Positions 6,323 to 11,348 of a stretch of DNA of 11,348 bases are shown here, piece after piece. Position numbers and translations under genes: made by a program. The DNA is taken from contig JAGCYR010000113.1 of the NCBI GenBank assembly GCA_017960705.1, forward strand, positions 1-11,348. Direction: 5' to 3'. The stretch comes from Clostridia bacterium (GTDB lineage Bacteria; Bacillota; Clostridia; Oscillospirales; CAG-272). The notes below the pieces were generated by a model, which saw nothing but the letters and a program-made list of their open reading frames with translations, was not told the origin of the DNA and did no database searches. Every line of letters starts with the position of its first letter. The first letter of the stretch is position 1.

Positions 6323-8863
6323 ATGAAAAAGATCCTGCTCGTTTTGCTGATCTGTCTGTTTACGCTCTCGCTTTTCGCCTGCGGGAAGAACAAGAATATT
6401 CCCGCCGTCGAGACCGAGGCGGTGATTTACGGCGACGGAGTGATCCCCGCCGTGGTGGTCTCCGCCGGGATCCCGGAGACTGCGGAGACCGAGATAACCG
6501 CGCTCCGCGATATGATCGCCGCCCGGGTCGGTTCTTCGCCGCGTTACGGGAAAGAGTCCGAGATCGAACAAAGCGGCGTCGAGATCGTGATCGGCGACAC
6601 CTCCCGCGCGATCACCGCCCGCGCCAAAGAGTACCTTCCCGCCTACGCGGGGGACGACGTGGCGGGGTTCGCGATTTATTTCGGCGCGGACGGGGTCGCG
6701 ATCGTCTGGAACCACGAGGCGGGCGCCGTCGCGGGGATCAAGTATTTTAAAAACGCCTATGCGGCAGTCGGGGAACTGCGGATCTATCCCGGCACGTACT
6801 ACGTCGGCGGGGTCTCGGTCTACGACTACGAACAGGAGAGGGAGGCAGAGCGCGTCAAGCAGCTTGAAGCAGCGTGGGCTGCCCGCTTCGACGTCGTCGA
6901 GGATCCCGACGTCCGAGAGGCGGTCAAGTCATTCTACGAGGGGATCTACGACCCCGAAAAGCTGATCCGCTGGTGGGCGGGGCTCTACGATCCCGACCGC
7001 GGCGGCTTCTACTACTCCAATTCCGCCCGGGATCACGAGGGCTATCTCCCCGATATGGATAGTACCTATCAGATCCTCAACCGCACGCGTGATTTCGTCC
7101 CCGACTTAAAGGACTTTCTCGGGGAGGAACTGACGCAGAAGATCGTCACGTTCTATCAGGAGAAACAGGATCAGTCCGACGGCTACTTCTACCATCCCCA
7201 ATGGACGAAGGAGGAGTCCCGCGCCAACGTGATGCGCTATTCCCGCGACCAGGACTGGTCGATCTTCGTCCTCGACTGGCTGGGCTCCGCGCCGCTTTAC
7301 CCGACGGCGCTGGACCGCGCGGCAGAGAGCTCGGAGAGCGGCGGCTCGACTTCGACCGACTGGCAGCCGAACGTACAGTCGGTCACCTATTACGTCAATA
7401 TGCAGCTCAATACCCGGACCTGCGAACAGTGGGCGAATACCCTCGAGACCCAGGCGACGACCTTCCAGGCGACCGGGATGCTCGACGCGGTGCTCGACGT
7501 CCTCGACGCGCGGATCAATCCCGAATACGGCGTTTGGGTGTCGAGCTACGACTCCGCCTCCGATATGTATCGGAACCTGAAGAATACGCCCGGTACCGAG
7601 ACCCCCTACGGCATCTTCACCAACGCCTACAAAGTGGCGAAAATGTATAACATCGCCGGTCGCCACATCCCCTTTACCGACAAGATGGTCGCCAACGCGA
7701 TCAAGGCGATTTGCTCCCGCGACCCGGGCATCCGCGTGACCTATCTCTTCAACCCGTGGGCGACCCTCGGCAACGTGCGGCAGAACCTCGTCGATTACGG
7801 CACGCCCGAGGAGGTCGCCGCCTACGACGCGCAGATCAAAGAGCACGTCGTCGAGATGGTCGACGCCCTGCAGACGTCGCTTGCGCTCTACCGCTGCGCG
7901 GACGGCTCCTACGGCTATCTGCAGAGCGGCTCGAACCCCTCGGTCTACAGTACGAAGGTCTCGCTCGGCGTGAAGGAGGGCGACGTCAACGGCAACAATC
8001 TGGTGGTCCTCTGCGCCGCGCATATCTGCACCGCGATCGGGCTCGAAGAGATGATCCCGATCTTCAACGAGTTCCACGCCGAACTGCTGTCCGATCTTCT
8101 GACAAACGCCCCGACGATCCGAAAGAACGGCACCTTCTACGGCAACTCGTACACCTTCTCGGACGACGCCGAGGGTTCTCTCCCGGCGGAGGCGCAGGAG
8201 ACCGCTGCGGAGGGCACGACGTTTTCGGTGACGGCGGATCCCAAGAACGCGGACAACAAGGTGCTCGCGATCAGAAAGAACACCGAGACGAACGCGGACG
8301 GCGGCACGCTCACCCTGCCCCTGATCGACGTGCCGACGATGTATAACAATACGACGGTCGAGTTCTCGATGAAGGTCATGGTCGACGGGTCGTCCCGCTT
8401 CGGCAACGAGATCACGGGGGTCAACGCCAACATGCTCCAGATGCGCCTGACGTCCGACAAAAAGCCGTTCTGGATGCCGACCCTGCGCTTCACGACCAAC
8501 GCGAACCCGACCGCGGGCTGCCACCTCGTCGTCGGAAAGAATACCGCCAGCGCCCTGTTTGAGTCGCCCGACCGCCGGACCAAGGTATTCGAATACGACA
8601 CCTGGTACGAGCTCACTTTCCGGATGACCATCAAGAACTACGGCACGAGCGACGCGCGATTCCGGGTCGAGATACTGGTCGACGGCGAACCCTTCGGGAC
8701 CTCGACCTGCTTCTACTCGAACGACGACTCCGCGCTCGACGCCGGAACCGTTACGTTCGAGGCGGGGAAGACGGTCAATCTCCGGCTCGTGCCCCAGATG
8801 CGGGTCAACGCCCTGATCTATATCGACGATATCACGGCGTCCTACACCCGGACGGCGGACTGA
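6323..8863 (+). CDS. Paralogue B: large lipoprotein, same architecture as A
   Basis: An 846-residue protein with the same domain order as A. It has a lipoprotein signal (MKKILLVLLICLFTLSLFAC, C20) and a GH20/GH67-like N-terminal domain (about 35-165: VIYGDGVIP, EIVIGDTSRAI, FAIYFGADGVAIVWN). The toroid-like core spans about 187-600 (LIRWWAGLYDP, GFYYSNSARD, GYLPDMDST, GYFYHPQW, RDQDW, PLYPTALDRAA, FNPWATLGNVR, EGDVNGNNL). The C-terminal beta-rich domain spans about 610-846 (SRFGNEI, WMPTLRF, TWYELTFRMTIKNY, ALIYIDDI). A longer frame with an ATG at 6281 exists, but AGAGGAG eight bases before 6323 and the lipobox fix the start. By eye its core is closer to C than to A. It lies 71 bases after A with a hairpin in between, and 30 bases before C, so all three are probably cotranscribed. 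The function is unknown; a surface role in glycan handling is inferred. Confidence 0.85.
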   Translation: MKKILLVLLICLFTLSLFACGKNKNIPAVETEAVIYGDGVIPAVVVSAGIPETAETEITALRDMIAARVGSSPRYGKESEIEQSGVEIVIGDTSRAITARAKEYLPAYAGDDVAGFAIYFGADGVAIVWNHEAGAVAGIKYFKNAYAAVGELRIYPGTYYVGGVSVYDYEQEREAERVKQLEAAWAARFDVVEDPDVREAVKSFYEGIYDPEKLIRWWAGLYDPDRGGFYYSNSARDHEGYLPDMDSTYQILNRTRDFVPDLKDFLGEELTQKIVTFYQEKQDQSDGYFYHPQWTKEESRANVMRYSRDQDWSIFVLDWLGSAPLYPTALDRAAESSESGGSTSTDWQPNVQSVTYYVNMQLNTRTCEQWANTLETQATTFQATGMLDAVLDVLDARINPEYGVWVSSYDSASDMYRNLKNTPGTETPYGIFTNAYKVAKMYNIAGRHIPFTDKMVANAIKAICSRDPGIRVTYLFNPWATLGNVRQNLVDYGTPEEVAAYDAQIKEHVVEMVDALQTSLALYRCADGSYGYLQSGSNPSVYSTKVSLGVKEGDVNGNNLVVLCAAHICTAIGLEEMIPIFNEFHAELLSDLLTNAPTIRKNGTFYGNSYTFSDDAEGSLPAEAQETAAEGTTFSVTADPKNADNKVLAIRKNTETNADGGTLTLPLIDVPTMYNNTTVEFSMKVMVDGSSRFGNEITGVNANMLQMRLTSDKKPFWMPTLRFTTNANPTAGCHLVVGKNTASALFESPDRRTKVFEYDTWYELTFRMTIKNYGTSDARFRVEILVDGEPFGTSTCFYSNDDSALDAGTVTFEAGKTVNLRLVPQMRVNALIYIDDITASYTRTAD

Positions 8864-8893
8864 CCGATCATTTATTTCAGCAAAGGAAACACT

Positions 8894-10168
8894 ATGCAGA
8901 ACTATCTTGCGTCCGATAAACCGGATACCCGTTTCGACGCGATCAAGGACCCGCTCGTGCGGGAGACGGTCGGAAACTTTTACCGGGAATTCTACGACCC
9001 CGAAAAACTGATCCGCTGGTGGGCGGGTCTTTACGACCCGGAGCTCGGCGGCTTCTACTACGCGAATTCCGCGCGCGATACCGAGGGCTATCTCCCCGAT
9101 ATGGAGTCGACCTACCAGATCCTCTGGCGGCTCTCCGACTTCATCCCCGATCTTCCCGCGTTCCTGGGTCCCGCAATCACCGCAAAGATCGTCTCTTTCT
9201 TCCAAACGAAGCAGGATCCCTCCGACGGCTATTTCTATCACCCTCAATGGACGAGGGAAGTATCGCGCAGGAACGTGATGCGCTACACCCGGGACCAGGA
9301 TTGGGCGATCTTCGTGCTCGGCTGGCTGGGATCCAAGCCGCTCTATCCCACCGCCATCGACCGCGCCGCGGGAAACGGCGGGGAAGCCCGTTCCTACGAG
9401 GGATGGGAGCCGAACGCGGCGTCGGTCACGGCGTATCTCGATCGTCTGTTCTCCGAGACTTCCTGCGAACATTGGGCGAACCGGATCGAGACGCAGGCGA
9501 TGACCTTCAAAGCCGAGGGGATGCTCGATACGATCCTCGATCATCTCGATCGGACGGTCAATCCCGCGTACGGTCTCTGGGTAAAAGGGTACGACGGGGC
9601 GTCCGACGCCTATTTCAATATGAAGAACGCGCCCGAAACGCCGTACGGGCTTTTCACCAACGCCTACAAGATCGCAAAGACCTACAATATCGGAGGCCGC
9701 CGCTTCCCGCACGCCGTCAGGACCGTCGAAAACGCGATCAAGGCGATCCTGTCGCGCGACCCCGGCGCCCGCATCACCTATATCTTCAACCCGTGGGCGA
9801 CCCTCGGCAACGTGCGCGAAAACCTCGTACGGTTCGGTACCTCGGAGGAGGTCGCGGCATACGACGCGCTGATCCGGAGCAATATCGTTGAAATGGTCGA
9901 CGCGCTCGGGTGTTCGCTCGGCAAATACCGCTGCCCCGACGGCTCGTACAGCTATTTGCAACGCGGCTCGAAAGAGACCATCTACGATACCCCCGTTTCG
10001 CTTGGCGCGAAGGAGGGCGACGTCAACGGAAACAATCTGGCGCTCCTCTGCGCGACGCACATCTGCACGGCGATCGGGCTTCCCGATATGATCCCGATCT
10101 TCGGAGAAGAACACGCCGTTCTTATGCGCGACCTGCTCGACCACGCCCCGAAGATCGTCAAAAAGTGA
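8894..10168 (+). CDS. Paralogue C: stand-alone cytoplasmic core domain
   Basis: A 424-residue protein that is the central domain of A and B with nothing added: no signal peptide, no GH20/GH67-like domain and no C-terminal lectin-like domain. The family motifs are all present: RWWAGLYDPELGG (41-53), FYYANSARD (54-62), YLPDMEST (66-73), DGYFYHPQW (111-119), NVMRYTRDQDW (127-137), PLYPTAIDRAA, NPAYGLWV, ETPYGLFTNAYK, YIFNPWATLGNVR (N299 in NPW) and EGDVNGNNL. The conserved D, E, R and W residues in these motifs are candidate active-site residues, but I cannot assign catalysis. The ATG follows AAAGGA (8882-8887) by six bases. The N-terminus begins almost exactly at the domain border, so this is a tidy single-domain protein, not a fragment. 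It probably acts in the cytoplasm on a product imported after the action of A and B (inference). Confidence 0.85.
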   Translation: MQNYLASDKPDTRFDAIKDPLVRETVGNFYREFYDPEKLIRWWAGLYDPELGGFYYANSARDTEGYLPDMESTYQILWRLSDFIPDLPAFLGPAITAKIVSFFQTKQDPSDGYFYHPQWTREVSRRNVMRYTRDQDWAIFVLGWLGSKPLYPTAIDRAAGNGGEARSYEGWEPNAASVTAYLDRLFSETSCEHWANRIETQAMTFKAEGMLDTILDHLDRTVNPAYGLWVKGYDGASDAYFNMKNAPETPYGLFTNAYKIAKTYNIGGRRFPHAVRTVENAIKAILSRDPGARITYIFNPWATLGNVRENLVRFGTSEEVAAYDALIRSNIVEMVDALGCSLGKYRCPDGSYSYLQRGSKETIYDTPVSLGAKEGDVNGNNLALLCATHICTAIGLPDMIPIFGEEHAVLMRDLLDHAPKIVKK

Positions 10169-10228
10169 TTCGCTCGTTCTTTTGCCTTTGGATGTTCCAC
10201 TTGTCGGAATGGTTTACCGCATAACGAA

Positions 10229-10264
10229 AGCGGGCGCCGCACTTCTGCGGCGCCCGCTATTTTC
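10229..10264 (+). terminator. Strong intrinsic terminator after the A-B-C operon
   Basis: A perfect 12-bp GC-rich stem, GCGGGCGCCGCA (10230-10241) with TGCGGCGCCCGC (10246-10257), loop CTTC, followed by TATTTTC. It lies 61 bases after the stop of C. In the other direction the stem is followed by TTTCGTT, so weaker termination of galM transcripts is also possible. Confidence 0.88.
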
Positions 10265-10277
10265 AATTTCCCGGTCT

Positions 10278-10411
10278 CCATCACGCCGCGTTCTCGCGGC
10301 ACATCACTTTCGCCGCCCGCAAGCGGACGGCGAAAACATCACTGATGCAGTCAACATCACGTTGCGAAGCAACACATCACCGAAAAGCGTACGGTCTCCC
10401 GTAAGCTTTTC
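10278..10411. repeat. Array of five different hairpins joined by a constant 7-nt linker (ACATCAC/GTGATGT)
   Basis: The linker ACATCAC occurs four times exactly (10301-10307, 10336-10342, 10354-10360, 10374-10380), and a variant, CCATCAC, opens the array (10278-10284). After each linker comes an unrelated palindrome. H1 10285-10300 is GCCGCG/CGCGGC with a 4-nt loop. H2 10308-10335 has arms of 13 with one mismatch and a 2-nt centre. H3 10343-10353 is a weak 3-4 bp stem. H4 10361-10373 is GTTGC/GCAAC with loop GAA. H5 10382-10411 is GAAAAGC/GCTTTTC plus inner TACGG/CCGTA with loop TCTC. Every gap between hairpins is filled by the linker, apart from one extra C (10381) before H5. The array fills the 3' flank of galM, starting five bases after its stop, and probably lies in that gene's 3' untranslated RNA. 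On that strand the H5 loop reads GAGA (GNRA type). The function is unknown. Confidence 0.85.
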
Positions 10412-10415
10412 ACTT

Positions 10416-11348
10416 TTATCTCGGCTTGACTTCGTAGACCGTGACGGTGTGGTAGAGATCGCCCGCCCGGAGGATCGCCCGCCCGTGATTCGGGCTGTCG
10501 GGCTCTTCCTGGGTCTCGAGACAGAAGGCGGCGTGCTTGTGTTTGACGGCGCCCCCTTTGAGACGGGGACGGTCGCCGGAGAGGAAGTTCGCCGTGTAGA
10601 ACTGCACGCACGGCTGATCGGTATAGACCGACATCACCAGCTTGTCGCCGGTCACGACGGCGGCGGGGGGTAGGGTGTGACCCGCGATGGGGAAGGGGGG
10701 TTTTTCAGCCAGAACGAAATTATGGTCGTATCCGAACCCGGTTTCCGCGATGCGTTCGCCAATCGCGTGCGGGGTGCGGAAATCGAACGCCGTTCCCTCG
10801 ACCTCGGGACGAACGCCCGTCGGGATCAGCTCGTCGTCCACCTCGGTATACCGCTCGGCGAAGATCCGCGCCACGTGGTTGAGCACGTCGCCCGAGCCGC
10901 AGCCGTTGAGGTTGAAATAGGAATGGTTGGTGAGGTTGCAGACCGTGTCCTTGTCGCTCTTCGCTTCGTATTCGATCGAGAGGGCGTAACCCGTCAGGCG
11001 GTAGGTCACCTTGACGTCGAGGTTTCCGGGATACCCTTCCTCCATATCGTCGGCGTGCAGGGTCAGTACCAGCGCGCAATCGTCTGCGGACCCGACCGAC
11101 CAGACCTTCCGGTCAAAGCCGATCACCCCGCCGTGCAGATGGTTGTTCCCGTTGTTCTGCGCCAGCTTGTATTCGACCCCGTTCAGGGTGAAGCGCCCCT
11201 TCGCGATCCGGTTGCCGTAGCGTCCGATCAGAGCCCCCTGATGCGAGTGATCCTCGAAATAATCCTCCAGCGTCGGGAATCCGAGCACCACGTCGATCCC
11301 GTCGACGACGAAGCGCGTGATCGCCCCGCCGAAGGTGATGACCGATAC
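10416..11348 (-). CDS. galM: Aldose 1-epimerase (galactose mutarotase), 5'-truncated
   Basis: About 310 codons are visible; the N-terminus lies beyond the right edge. The frame is open to the edge and reads VSVITFGGAITRFVVDGIDV there, so only about 10-20 residues should be missing. Hallmarks: DVVLGF, GALIGRYGNRI (substrate-binding R), NNGNNHLHGG, LTNHSYFNLNG (catalytic acid His, codon at 10923-10925), GYDHNFVL (substrate-binding D) and FCLETQEEPDSPNH (catalytic base Glu, codon at 10515-10517). The enzyme interconverts alpha and beta anomers of glucose, galactose and related sugars in the cytoplasm. No signal peptide can be judged. It converges on the A-B-C operon; a shared role in sugar use is possible, but convergence is not evidence of coregulation. 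It ends in TAA. Confidence 0.95.
   Translation of the reverse strand, partial: VSVITFGGAITRFVVDGIDVVLGFPTLEDYFEDHSHQGALIGRYGNRIAKGRFTLNGVEYKLAQNNGNNHLHGGVIGFDRKVWSVGSADDCALVLTLHADDMEEGYPGNLDVKVTYRLTGYALSIEYEAKSDKDTVCNLTNHSYFNLNGCGSGDVLNHVARIFAERYTEVDDELIPTGVRPEVEGTAFDFRTPHAIGERIAETGFGYDHNFVLAEKPPFPIAGHTLPPAAVVTGDKLVMSVYTDQPCVQFYTANFLSGDRPRLKGGAVKHKHAAFCLETQEEPDSPNHGRAILRAGDLYHTVTVYEVKPR

Noticed and set aside
7106..10144. A 1,012-codon open frame on the minus strand opposite B and C (and a 572-codon one opposite A at 3834-5552).
   Set aside because: It is in exact codon register with B and C, so it needs only that those genes avoid TTA, CTA and TCA codons, which GC-rich genes do. Its product is low-complexity, R/D/V-rich sequence with no family features, and the sense strand has clear conserved proteins.
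10278..10411. The linker-hairpin array as a CRISPR array or an ordinary terminator cluster.
   Set aside because: The constant unit is only 7 nt and the parts between are palindromes of varying length, unlike spacers. Most stems lack a following T run.

Overview
The window looks like chromosomal DNA from a GC-rich Gram-positive bacterium of the Clostridia type, probably an uncultured gut or rumen member of the Oscillospiraceae/Christensenellales kind. The placement is an inference. It rests on strong AGGAGG-type ribosome binding sites, near-consensus sigma-A promoters (TTGACA N17 TATAAT), an SLH-domain surface protein, two lipoproteins with typical signal peptides, and the rplM-rpsI pair. All gene ends seen inside the window are TAA or TGA.

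Left part (1-2292). A secreted protein with Ig-like repeats and S-layer homology (SLH) sequence runs leftwards off the window edge. Its frame is interrupted by one in-frame TAG inside the first SLH motif, and clear SLH sequence resumes directly after it. Divergent from it, with its own extended -10 promoter, is a PHP-family metal-dependent phosphoesterase. This gene converges on rpsI across a short bidirectional terminator.

Middle (2313-3581). rplM-rpsI (ribosomal proteins L13 and S9) form a leftward operon behind a perfect consensus promoter with an UP-like AT-rich upstream region and a short leader. Back to back with it lies a 337-bp control region holding a 10-bp tandem repeat (3.5 copies), overlapping inverted repeats and a second strong promoter that reads right.

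Right part (3582-10168). That second promoter drives three tandem paralogues (called A, B and C here), probably one operon. A and B are large lipoproteins: an N-terminal domain that resembles the non-catalytic domain of GH20/GH67 enzymes, a roughly 400-residue aromatic-rich core that looks like an alpha/alpha toroid, and a C-terminal beta-rich ConA/lectin-like domain. C is the core alone, with no export signal. I cannot name the family. The layout suggests a glycan-active set with two surface members and one cytoplasmic member. The operon ends at a strong terminator.

The last gene is a 5'-truncated galM (aldose 1-epimerase) that converges on the A-B-C operon. Its 3' flank holds an unusual array: five different small hairpins, each separated by the same 7-nt linker (ACATCAC, or GTGATGT read along galM). 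This array, the A-B-C family and the in-frame TAG are the points most worth a second look.
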